DNA from: Bacteroidaceae bacterium | GTDB lineage: Bacteria > Bacteroidota > Bacteroidia > Bacteroidales > Bacteroidaceae | Assembly: GCA_017645305.1 (NCBI GenBank) | Contig: JAGCPD010000003.1 | Location: 124,001 to 188,000, forward strand | Length of the DNA: 64,000 nt | Reading direction: 5' to 3' | Shown here: one piece after another, positions 1-6,759 of the stretch | Layout of the letters: every line of letters starts with the position of its first letter | Numbering within the stretch: the stretch's first letter is position 1 | Translations under genes and position numbers: made by a program | Notes under the pieces: model-generated | Told to the model about the DNA's origin: nothing | What the model saw: the letters and a program-made list of their open reading frames with translations, nothing else | Database searches by the model: none

Positions 1-364
1 CTCCGCTGTATATGTCGGCAGGGGGCAGCCCCGCTTCCCGCAGGTATTTCTGCGCATCTCTGGCACGGGACTCCTCATAATCGCAGAGGGCTACTATCTG
101 CACACCGGGTATGTGGCAATACCTCTTGACCGCCCAGGGGCCACGACTGCCAAGTCCTGCGAACCCTACCCTGACAGTCTCCAACTTGGGTGAGGTCAGT
201 CCCAGGGCCGACTGCTGTCCGGCAGGACGGGCAGGTGTTTCCACAACAATAGTTCCCTTGTCCCAATGCCACTTTGTACTGGGGCTTGTGCTCTGGGCAC
301 AGACAATCGTGCCGACAGCGAAAGACAGCACAAAAGAGAATAACGCGATGATTGTTCTTTTCAT
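1..364 (-). pseudogene. Gfo/Idh/MocA (GH109-like) secreted oxidoreductase, 5' part, frameshifted
   Basis: The gene reads leftward and leaves the window at base 1. From ATG at 362-364 a signal peptide (MKRTIIALFSF... ending near CAQ) leads to the Rossmann start VRVGFAGLGSRG. In that frame translation soon stops, but one frame over the protein continues as WAVKRYCHIPGVQIVALCDY, which is what Gfo/Idh/MocA and GH109 proteins show at this point (NAD-binding fold, second strand). One base is missing around 137-140, in a run of four G on the plus strand where five would restore the frame. The family would be an NAD-dependent sugar dehydrogenase or alpha-N-acetylgalactosaminidase; the catalytic part lies outside the window. 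It is either a true pseudogene or a homopolymer sequencing error. Confidence 0.8.
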
Positions 365-477
365 AATTTTTACTGTTGTTATTAAGGTTCACGCCACAAA
401 AATAGGCAATTTCCGGTAAAATCATTGCATAACAAAATATTTTTTTTATTTAACTGCCGGAAATTTCCTTTACTTAA

Positions 478-516
478 GTTAGAGGTTAGTGGTTAGAGGT
501 TAGTGGTAAGAGATAA
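478..516. repeat. Degenerate phrase repeat (GTTAGAGGTTAGTGG type)
   Basis: Short imperfect direct repeats of the words TTAGAGG and TTAGTGG fill the gap before the umuD cluster. The rest of 365-570 shows nothing else that can be named. Similar low-complexity phrases occur in many other gaps of this window. Confidence 0.6.
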
Positions 517-570
517 ACGAAAATAACGTTTTTATAAAACACAATCTGCGTTTATTCCCCAAAAATAGAC

Positions 571-578
571 TATCTTTG
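571..578 (+). promoter_or_regulatory. -7 promoter box TATCTTTG for the umuD cluster
   Basis: TATCTTTG matches the Bacteroidota -7 consensus TAnnTTTG. It sits 8 bases before the ATG at 587, so the 5' leader must be very short. Confidence 0.65.
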
Positions 579-586
579 CGTTCAGA

Positions 587-1123
587 ATGAGATTAAACAA
601 GCAGATAATAGCATTAGCTGACGAATGCGCAAGGAAAGTCGGTTATTTCTGTGCATCGTACTTAGGCAGGAAGGATGACGAATTTATATTCGCCACGCGA
701 TATGCCGACAGTATGGAAAGAACAGAAGGACTTCCCGCCTTGGTAATAGTACGGAATATGCAGGCCCGCTTTGTAATGGATATTGAAAGTTTCACATATC
801 TAAATGACCTAAAGTTCCGTGACTATAAACGTGGGCGTGCTATTTATTGCGAATTTGAACAGAAATACGACCAAGACGACTTTGCCAATAAGGAGGAACG
901 TGAATATATAAGCTCCATTGTGGAGAATCAACGTTCTGACCATGAATCTGCAGTAAATAAGGGAACACTCTACGACTATCTGGAGATAGCAGAACGATTC
1001 AACATGAAGCTGAAACTGAAAGCCGAAAAATGGCATATGGCAGGCAAAGACGTACTGGAGTATTATTTGGAGTTGAAGAAATATAAACATGAAGGATATA
1101 AAAAACATAAAAGGGGAGTTTGA
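587..1123 (+). CDS. Hypothetical protein, first gene of the umuD cluster
   Basis: A 178-residue soluble, charged protein (MRLNKQIIALADECARK...) with no signal peptide or membrane segment and a Lys-rich C-terminus (KYKHEGYKKHKRG). I do not recognise the family. A -7 box lies directly upstream, and the 3' end overlaps the umuD start by 35 bases in another frame, so the two genes are almost certainly co-transcribed and perhaps translationally coupled. The context suggests a role linked to stress or DNA damage, but nothing in the sequence itself shows this. Confidence 0.8.
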   Translation: MRLNKQIIALADECARKVGYFCASYLGRKDDEFIFATRYADSMERTEGLPALVIVRNMQARFVMDIESFTYLNDLKFRDYKRGRAIYCEFEQKYDQDDFANKEEREYISSIVENQRSDHESAVNKGTLYDYLEIAERFNMKLKLKAEKWHMAGKDVLEYYLELKKYKHEGYKKHKRGV

Positions 1124-1523
1124 TAAGAATCTTCCTTTGCAACTGGCACCAGAGATAAAGGCTGGATTCCCCTCTCCTGCTGAGGATTATCTACATGAGA
1201 GCCTGGATTTTAACCGTGACTTGATTAAGCATCCAGAGGCTACTTTCTATGGGCGCGTCCATGGCGACAGCATGGAGGACGCAGGCATTAGCAAGGGAGA
1301 CATAACTGTCGTTGACCGAAGCCTTGAACCTCAGCATGGCGATACAGTAGTAGGCTATCTGAACGGGGAGTTTACCGTGAAGAAGCTGGACCTGACACAT
1401 AAAAAGGACGGCTACATTGAATTGCAGCCAGCCAACAAGAACTACAGTCCCATACGCATCGATGCCGATGACCACTTTGAGGTTTGGGGCGTGGTGGCAT
1501 GGACTATCAAAAAGTGGAGGTGA
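1089..1523 (+). CDS. umuD: UmuD-like S24 peptidase, DNA polymerase V accessory subunit
   Basis: 144 residues. LexA/UmuD-family proteins cut themselves with a Ser-Lys dyad when RecA filaments form, and processed UmuD' joins UmuC to make translesion polymerase V. An Ala-Gly cleavage site is visible at residues 25-26 (EIKAGFPSPA), the catalytic Ser at about 61 (VHGDSMEDAG) and the Lys at about 98 (GEFTVKKL). No DNA-binding domain precedes the peptidase, which separates it from LexA. The start overlaps the upstream gene. Its expected partner umuC is not adjacent but lies about 2.1 kb downstream, with a toxin-antitoxin pair in between. Confidence 0.93.
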   Translation: MKDIKNIKGEFDKNLPLQLAPEIKAGFPSPAEDYLHESLDFNRDLIKHPEATFYGRVHGDSMEDAGISKGDITVVDRSLEPQHGDTVVGYLNGEFTVKKLDLTHKKDGYIELQPANKNYSPIRIDADDHFEVWGVVAWTIKKWR

Positions 1524-1529
1524 CTTTTT

Positions 1530-1625
1530 GAAGTGAAAAATGAAAGAGTGAAAAGTGAAAAATGATAGCTACCAATTGATAATTAGGCTTTAGTTATTGA
1601 GCATTGAGCATTTGATTATAACCAA
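1530..1625. repeat. Phrase repeats between umuD and the AbiE cassette
   Basis: Imperfect words GTGAAAAATGA, GAGTGAAAAGTGAAAAATG and TTGAGCATTGAGCATTTG follow the umuD stop. Related TAGACATTGAGCATTATG wording occurs on the far side of the AbiE cassette near 3545-3565. The GTGAAAAGTG wording recurs in reverse orientation near 60571-60600. Confidence 0.65.
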
Positions 1626-1641
1626 TTATTGAACAAAAAAA

Positions 1642-1683
1642 CGGCAATATTTTTGATTATTGCCGAAATTTTGAATACTTTTG
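1642..1683 (+). promoter_or_regulatory. AbiE promoter with an inverted-repeat operator candidate
   Basis: A perfect inverted repeat, CGGCAATA-N8-TATTGCCG (1642-1649 and 1658-1665), is followed by a -7 box TACTTTTG at 1676-1683. The TTTTTG that would serve as the -33 element lies in the palindrome's spacer. AbiEi antitoxins are known to repress their own operons by binding inverted repeats in the promoter, so this is a good operator candidate. It also shows that translation must start downstream, at 1707. Confidence 0.7.
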
Positions 1684-1706
1684 CAGTTGAATTTACATTT
1701 GTAGTG

Positions 1707-2429
1707 ATGAAGAGTTATAGTCAGAGTATCATGGATTATGCCGTAATGCACCCCATCTTTGGGTTGCAAGACCTATATGCTTACTATGACGGGGAAGCCA
1801 ATATTTCCCGCCAAACCATTTCGTGGTATCTAACCAAATTGACAGAATCCGGAATGCTGCGACGCATCGGACACGGGAAATATGCAATACAGGCTAAACA
1901 GCAATTCACAATAACACCAACTGAAGAAGAACTGAAGTTGAATGAAGAACTAAAACAAGAATGGCCGTATGCTCATTTCTGTATATACAATGGAAGTTGT
2001 ATCAACCCGCTTCAACACCATTTAGCTGCAAATAACATTACGTACATAGAAACGGAACGTGAAGCCACATCCGTAGTGTTTAATCATCTGCGGGACAAGG
2101 GACAAACAGCGTATTTGCGGCCTACTCGCGAACTTATATACAATTATATAGACCTGTCACAGCCAGCTATCTTTGTGAAACCGCTTATAACCGAATCGCC
2201 GGTTCAGAATTCCAATGGTGTTTTGGTACCGACATTGGAAAAGCTGCTGGTGGACTTGCAAAAAGATTCCGACTTCTTTTATATGCAGGAAGCGGAAGGA
2301 ACCAACATTATCCGCAACGCCCTTTCACTATATACAATTAATGAAAATCGGCTGTTGCGTTATGCTGGCCGTAGGGGTTTAAAAAAAGAATTTGAAACCA
2401 TCATCGAATCAATCAATTCAAATGATTAA
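1707..2429 (+). CDS. AbiEi-like type IV antitoxin / transcriptional regulator
   Basis: 240 residues from ATG 1707. An upstream TTG at 1629 is in frame but lies before the promoter, so it is rejected. The N-terminal part resembles a winged helix (FGLQDLYAYYDGEANISRQT... ending RIGHGKYAI), and the rest fits the AbiEi antitoxin fold. In known AbiE systems this protein represses the operon and counteracts the AbiEii nucleotidyltransferase without direct contact (type IV toxin-antitoxin). It overlaps the toxin gene by 8 bases. The family assignment rests on the arrangement and the partner more than on strong sequence motifs. Confidence 0.82.
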   Translation: MKSYSQSIMDYAVMHPIFGLQDLYAYYDGEANISRQTISWYLTKLTESGMLRRIGHGKYAIQAKQQFTITPTEEELKLNEELKQEWPYAHFCIYNGSCINPLQHHLAANNITYIETEREATSVVFNHLRDKGQTAYLRPTRELIYNYIDLSQPAIFVKPLITESPVQNSNGVLVPTLEKLLVDLQKDSDFFYMQEAEGTNIIRNALSLYTINENRLLRYAGRRGLKKEFETIIESINSND

Positions 2430-3495
2430 CAAGGAATGCTTTAGCACAGAATGGATAACAAAGAAATCCATTGAACTAAAATACAATGACAAGAATTTAA
2501 TCGAGAAAGTAATTCGTGCATTCTCCTTATTAGAGATGCTTGCCACATCTGGCTGTCCTTTCCATTTCAAAGGCGGTACAAGCCTGATGCTGATTCTTGG
2601 TGGTGGCTCTCACAGACTTTCTATTGACATAGACATCATGTGTCCACCGGGAACCAACATCGAGGACTATCTTAAGGACTATGCCCAAAACGGTTTTCTG
2701 GATTATCAACTTGTAGAACGACGTCAGGCAGGAAAAGATGTACCGAAGAGCCATTCGAAGTTCTTCTATCAAGTAGCATTCAAAGGGCAGACGGATGCAA
2801 CTTCTTTCATCCTGCTGGATGTGCTTTATGAGGATTGTCATTATCAAAAGACTAACACTGTTGACATAGTAAGTCCGTTCATAGAGCTGGACGGAGAGCC
2901 TATGAAAGTGAATGTACCTTCAGTTGAGGACATTCTTGGTGACAAACTCACTGCTTTTGCACTAGAGACAACTGGAATACCATATTACAAGAAAGACAGG
3001 CTATCCACGCTGGAGGTCATCAAGCAACTCTATGACGTAGGCAGACTTTTTGACAAGATGCAGGATCTAAATATCACATCTCGTTCCTTCAAAGCAATTG
3101 CAGAGGTTGAACTTGGCTATCGCGACCTAGGGCATGATCTTTCACAAATATATCAGGACATTCGTCAGACAGCACTGAATATTAGTACCAGAGGTTATGT
3201 GGATAAAGAAAAGTTCGCATTGTTGCAAAAGGGTATTATAAATATCAAGCCGTTTATTTATATGGGAGCCTATCGTATAGAGGAAGCTATTATCGACGCT
3301 GCAAAAGCCGCTTATCTTGCAACGCTGATTGAAACAGGAGCTGAATCATTAGAACGTTTCTCTGCCAATGCATTAACTGATGACATACAGATTAAGCCTG
3401 TCCTGACCAACAAGTTAAACAAACTACATATTGGGCTGCCAGAGGCATATTTTTATTGGGCAAAAACAAGTGAGCTATTAGATAATATGAATTAA
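2422..3495 (+). CDS. AbiEii-like nucleotidyltransferase toxin
   Basis: 357 residues from ATG 2422, which overlaps the antitoxin stop (ATGATTAA); an in-frame ATG at 2392 lies deeper inside the antitoxin gene. The DNA polymerase beta-like nucleotidyltransferase signature is clear: FKGGTSLML, then LSIDIDIMC, giving the catalytic Gly and Asp residues, followed by VEDILGDKLTAFA typical of AbiEii/MNT toxins. These enzymes transfer nucleotides to tRNA or another RNA target and stop growth, giving abortive infection. The gene forms a toxin-antitoxin operon with the preceding gene. Below family level the target cannot be inferred. Confidence 0.9.
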   Translation: MINKECFSTEWITKKSIELKYNDKNLIEKVIRAFSLLEMLATSGCPFHFKGGTSLMLILGGGSHRLSIDIDIMCPPGTNIEDYLKDYAQNGFLDYQLVERRQAGKDVPKSHSKFFYQVAFKGQTDATSFILLDVLYEDCHYQKTNTVDIVSPFIELDGEPMKVNVPSVEDILGDKLTAFALETTGIPYYKKDRLSTLEVIKQLYDVGRLFDKMQDLNITSRSFKAIAEVELGYRDLGHDLSQIYQDIRQTALNISTRGYVDKEKFALLQKGIINIKPFIYMGAYRIEEAIIDAAKAAYLATLIETGAESLERFSANALTDDIQIKPVLTNKLNKLHIGLPEAYFYWAKTSELLDNMN

Positions 3496-3497
3496 CA

Positions 3498-3562
3498 TTG
3501 AATTATAGACTTTAGGCCTTAGACCTTAGATATTAGATATTAGACATTAGACATTGAGCATT
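3498..3562. repeat. Phrase repeats after the AbiE cassette
   Basis: Words TTAGACCTTAGATATTAGA, TAGACATTAGACATTGAG and GCATTATG run up to the start of the next small ORF. They resemble the phrases on the other side of the cassette at 1590-1620. Confidence 0.65.
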
Positions 3563-3634
3563 ATGTGGCTTACTCTAATTATAATGGGACTTGTATTTAT
3601 TATCATTGGCGAAGCAAAACGCCGAAGTAAATAA
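3563..3634 (+). CDS. Candidate 23-residue membrane peptide upstream of umuC
   Basis: ATG 3563 opens a short frame, MWLTLIIMGLVFIIIGEA followed by KRRSK, ending TAA at 3632-3634. One hydrophobic helix with a basic tail is the layout of small inner-membrane peptides, including type I toxins and small stress proteins. It ends 11 bases before umuC. Its start codon falls at the edge of a phrase repeat, so it may be accidental. No homologue is known to me. Confidence 0.4.
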   Translation: MWLTLIIMGLVFIIIGEAKRRSK

Positions 3635-3645
3635 GAATAGTAATT

Positions 3646-4992
3646 ATGTACGGCATTGTTGACTGCGATAACTGTTACGTGAGCTGTGAGAGGGTTTTCA
3701 GACCTGATCTGAACGACAAGCCCGTTGTTGTGCTGAGCAACAACGACGGTTGCGTAGTGGCTCGCAGCAACGAGGCAAAGGCATTAGGCATCAAAGCCGG
3801 AATGCCTTACTTCCAGTTGCAACAGCAATACTCAAATCATGAAATCGCCGTATTCAGCAGCAACTATGAGCTGTACGGAGAACTGACGGACAAAGTTGTC
3901 AGCATCATACGTAAGGAAGCACCAGCCTACTTTCGGTATTCAATAGACGAATACTTCGTCTATTTTCCCGAAAATATGAATGGACAATTGACAATGGATA
4001 ATGGACAATTGGCTGCGCGAGGAAATAATTTTCAATTTATCAAATCCTGGGGCGAACAATTGCACAAGAAGATAAAGCAGTGGGTGGGCTTGCCTGTCAG
4101 CATCGGTCTGGCACCCACGAAGACACTGGCAAAGATGGCTTCGCACTTTGCCAAGAAATACAAGGGCTATCGCCACTGCTGCCTGATAGATACGGATGAG
4201 AAACGCATCAAAGCCCTGAAGCTTTATCCCATAGAGGATGTTTGGGGCATTGGCAGGCGGTACGCTGCCAGGCTGCAGGGAATGGGCATTAAAACAGCAT
4301 ACGACTTTGCCCAGATGCACGGCACATGGGTAAGGGCGACTTTCAACAACATTGTCATCTATCGCACTTGGCAAGAACTGAACGGCATAGATGCTGTGCC
4401 CAACGAGGAGATGGCCAAGAAGAAGAGCATCTGCACGAGTCGCAGTTTTAACGGCATGATAACCGACCTTGATACGCTGAGCACACACGTCAGCAACTAC
4501 GCTGTTCGTTGTGCCGAGAAGCTAAGGGCACAAAATACGGTGGCCAGTATCGTAGCCGTGTTTATCAACACCAATCCTTTCCGCGAAGACCAACCCCAGT
4601 ACTGGAACTTTCAGGAGGCCAGATTTATCGTGCCCACCAACAGCTCCATAGAGATAGTGAAAGCAGCCAAGGAAGTGCTACAGCACATCTTTGTGAAGGG
4701 CTATCACTATAAGAAAGCTGGTGTGATAGTAATGGGTGTAGTGCCTGACTCACCTGTGCAGCAGGATTTGTTTGCTTCCAATCCAGAGCAAGTCAAGAAG
4801 CTGCAGCGCTTAGACGAAGCCATTGACCGGATCAACAAGATTAACGGCACAGAAACAGTCGTCCTTGGTGCTCAGCAATACAAGAAGAATGATAGCACCG
4901 GCAAAGCAGATGTCTTTGCCAATGCCATCAAACATGATTTCAGAAGCAAGAATCCAACGACTCGTTGGAGTGATATTATACAACTCAAATGA
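3646..4992 (+). CDS. umuC: Y-family DNA polymerase V catalytic subunit UmuC
   Basis: 448 residues. The protein begins MYGIVDCDNCYVSCERVF, with metal-binding Asp 6, and has YSIDE with Asp 101 and Glu 102, the catalytic pair of Y-family polymerases. The thumb helix-hairpin motif (EDVWGIGRRYAARL) and a C-terminal little-finger region follow. It should carry out error-prone synthesis across lesions with UmuD'. Residues of about 111-122 (MNGQLTMDNGQL) are encoded by an intergenic-type phrase repeat inserted in frame just after the active site. It is separated from umuD by the AbiE cassette, and a further unknown gene follows 10 bases after its stop. Confidence 0.95.
   Translation: MYGIVDCDNCYVSCERVFRPDLNDKPVVVLSNNDGCVVARSNEAKALGIKAGMPYFQLQQQYSNHEIAVFSSNYELYGELTDKVVSIIRKEAPAYFRYSIDEYFVYFPENMNGQLTMDNGQLAARGNNFQFIKSWGEQLHKKIKQWVGLPVSIGLAPTKTLAKMASHFAKKYKGYRHCCLIDTDEKRIKALKLYPIEDVWGIGRRYAARLQGMGIKTAYDFAQMHGTWVRATFNNIVIYRTWQELNGIDAVPNEEMAKKKSICTSRSFNGMITDLDTLSTHVSNYAVRCAEKLRAQNTVASIVAVFINTNPFREDQPQYWNFQEARFIVPTNSSIEIVKAAKEVLQHIFVKGYHYKKAGVIVMGVVPDSPVQQDLFASNPEQVKKLQRLDEAIDRINKINGTETVVLGAQQYKKNDSTGKADVFANAIKHDFRSKNPTTRWSDIIQLK
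3976..4012 (+). repeat. Phrase repeat inserted in frame within umuC
   Basis: The DNA reads as three imperfect copies of the word ATGGACAATT (ATGGACAATTG, ACAATGGATA, ATGGACAATTG). This is the wording seen in Prevotella intergenic phrase repeats, but here it is translated. Confidence 0.6.
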
Positions 4993-5002
4993 AAAGCATA
5001 TC

Positions 5003-5809
5003 ATGATAGTCCCTTCCTCCTCAGAAGACGAAATCCTCCGTGAACTGCTTGATGACTACAAGAGTGTCACGAATAAGGCCAAAAAGATTGCCGAGAAAGA
5101 GATGGTGAAGATGCGGAAAGTCGGACCATTCAAGGAATCAAAGCTCACGAGCCATTATATACGTTCGAAGAATGGCAACAAGTGGCATTTCACGATTGTC
5201 TGCAATATCAGGTCAACGCCAACTTGGAGCCACCGTAAGCATTGTATAGTGGAACTGGGGAACGGGCTTCGCGATATTTACTATTTACGCGGGCAGCGAT
5301 TTGGCAAGCCGTACTTTGTGAAGATTTGTTCCCATGCTCTCCACCGTATGCGTGAACGTTTTTGCCCGAAAGATGGCCACGAGTTAGAGATAAATCCTGA
5401 TGTTATGGTTGACAAGGTGGCTTTTCATCGCAGCGAACAGGGTGTATTCCAGTATCTAACTCCACCCCATCTGGCAACGAAGATTGAGAAGAAAAAGCAC
5501 GGAAGCAAGGTGGGAGGGTTGGCCCTCACAAGGGCAGCTTCATTTGTAGGCTACAGAACAGACAAAGGCAACTATCTTTTCCTTACTTTCCTTGGAGCAG
5601 AACTGATGGCGAATAGTAAGAAGAAATATCTCTTCCATTATCTTCAGATGCTTTATATGAATCTGAACCCCAAGGAAATGGCCGAAATTGATTCTAGAGT
5701 AGACCATATCCCTTTGGAAAAACAATTTGCCGCTTTAGCGCATGAATTTCCTGAGATTAAGCCCTATATCGAACACGCGACAGAGGGGTTTTATGTGTTA
5801 TATTTATAA
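5003..5809 (+). CDS. Hypothetical protein linked to umuC
   Basis: 268 residues from ATG 5003, 10 bases after umuC. Basic and soluble, with no signal peptide. Recognisable pieces are SHYIRSKNGNKWHFTIVC, HALHRMRERFC and an Arg/Lys-rich stretch (ATKIEKKKHGSKVGG). I do not recognise the family. Translation could in principle begin upstream in frame within umuC, but ATG 5003 is the first start outside it. Tight spacing implies co-transcription with umuC and possibly a function in the same response. Confidence 0.75.
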   Translation: MIVPSSSEDEILRELLDDYKSVTNKAKKIAEKEMVKMRKVGPFKESKLTSHYIRSKNGNKWHFTIVCNIRSTPTWSHRKHCIVELGNGLRDIYYLRGQRFGKPYFVKICSHALHRMRERFCPKDGHELEINPDVMVDKVAFHRSEQGVFQYLTPPHLATKIEKKKHGSKVGGLALTRAASFVGYRTDKGNYLFLTFLGAELMANSKKKYLFHYLQMLYMNLNPKEMAEIDSRVDHIPLEKQFAALAHEFPEIKPYIEHATEGFYVLYL

Positions 5810-6116
5810 AATCCATTGTTACATTACCCCACCAACATCCACTGAAACATACTGTGACTGTGGGAATTTCTCCGCTCAAATGAACAGCGTGTCAAAGGCA
5901 TCTGTGCCGTTCAAGCTCATAGATGATTATCTTAGACAGTGCAAAAGTACCGCTAAAACAATCAAGTAAGAAAGATGAATAATCAGTCTAAAACGGGTAT
6001 TTTTGCCGAAAAGAAACGTACCGGATTCCTGTCAAAAAAAGCGCACCGGATTCCCGTGGCAAAAAGAAGCAAAACAGCCTGAAATTTAGGATGATACATA
6101 TTAAACTTTGGGGCAA
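5810..6116. other. Gap with a two-unit imperfect tandem repeat
   Basis: Between the gene ending at 5809 and the leftward gene ending at 6117. Two units, about 6017-6041 and 6042-6069, share the core CACCGGATTCCCGT or TACCGGATTCCTGT followed by an A-rich run. A short rightward frame (5793-5969) is present but has no support as a gene. Confidence 0.5.
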
Positions 6117-6275
6117 TCACATATTCCACTCGTTGATATAGTTCTTGGTTATCATATCGTAGTGCAGTGCCTCCAACTCTTCGAGTGTGAGTTTGTTCAC
6201 TGCATGTTCTATCTTCTTTATCAGCTCATCCCTCCGATATTCTTCAGAAGAGCTATACATCTTGTTGTAATCCAT
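6117..6275 (-). CDS. Small hypothetical protein (52 residues)
   Basis: Reads leftward from ATG at 6273-6275: MDYNKMYSSSEEYRRDEL, then a predicted helical segment containing KLTLEELEALHYDMIT, ending TGA at 6117-6119. The composition is acidic and helical and looks like real coding sequence. It begins 7 bases after the stop of the leftward 126-residue gene, so the two form a small operon. Function unknown. Confidence 0.65.
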   Translation of the reverse strand: MDYNKMYSSSEEYRRDELIKKIEHAVNKLTLEELEALHYDMITKNYINEWNM

Positions 6276-6282
6276 ATTTATC

Positions 6283-6663
6283 TTACTCGTAATATTCTAT
6301 ATTCAGTTCATCTGTTACGATATAATCTTCATGTTCATCATCATAGACATAAACGATACGAAGCCCGCGATATTGTGCTGGAACTTTGAGCGTTGCTCGA
6401 GCCTGCTCACGCTCGGCATAGTTCAAACAAGCTTGACTCTGCTCTCGCTTACTCGCAGTCTTGAACGTATCTAGTAGATGCCAGCGTGGGCGACCGAAGT
6501 CATACGAAGTACGATCAAGTATGAGCCTGTTGCCTATCCAGTCGAATTGATAGTACCCGCCACCGATGCACTGGTCATCGCCTATCAGCAAATCCTTATG
6601 TTGATTGACCATACCCAGACGCAGATATCCGTCCATTGTTATGATGAATTTAGGGAGACTCAT
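6283..6663 (-). CDS. Hypothetical protein containing a repeat-encoded segment
   Basis: 126 residues. The N-terminal part (MSLPKFIITMDGYLRLGMV) and the C-terminal part (LRIVYVYDDEHEDYIVTDE) look like an ordinary small soluble protein. The middle (TASKREQSQACLNYAEREQA) is translated from a dispersed DNA repeat that also occurs in non-coding positions near 40.75 kb and 61.72 kb. The insertion keeps the frame open. Function unknown. It is followed closely by the 52-residue gene. Confidence 0.6.
   Translation of the reverse strand: MSLPKFIITMDGYLRLGMVNQHKDLLIGDDQCIGGGYYQFDWIGNRLILDRTSYDFGRPRWHLLDTFKTASKREQSQACLNYAEREQARATLKVPAQYRGLRIVYVYDDEHEDYIVTDELNIEYYE
6391..6458 (-). repeat. Dispersed ~68-bp repeat, copy 1 (inside a coding frame)
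   Basis: Read leftward it contains CTGCGAGTAAGCGAGAGCAG, CAAGCTTGTTTGAACTATGC and GAGCGTGAGCAGGCTCGAG. Copies 2 (40746-40818) and 3 (61722-61790) match along their length. Confidence 0.75.
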
Positions 6664-6759
6664 ATACTATTTACCAACTATCATCATCTTCTTTCTCTTC
6701 ATCGTTATTATCGTCCGATGAATAGAAGCTGTCTTTTTCTTGTTCGTTATCGTTCCTTG

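Noticed and set aside
1629..1706. N-terminal extension of the AbiEi gene from TTG 1629
   Set aside because: It would place the start upstream of the operator palindrome and the -7 box at 1676-1683.
5793..5969. Short rightward frame after the umuC-linked gene
   Set aside because: Overlaps the preceding stop, with no recognisable motif and no ribosome-binding site that stands out.
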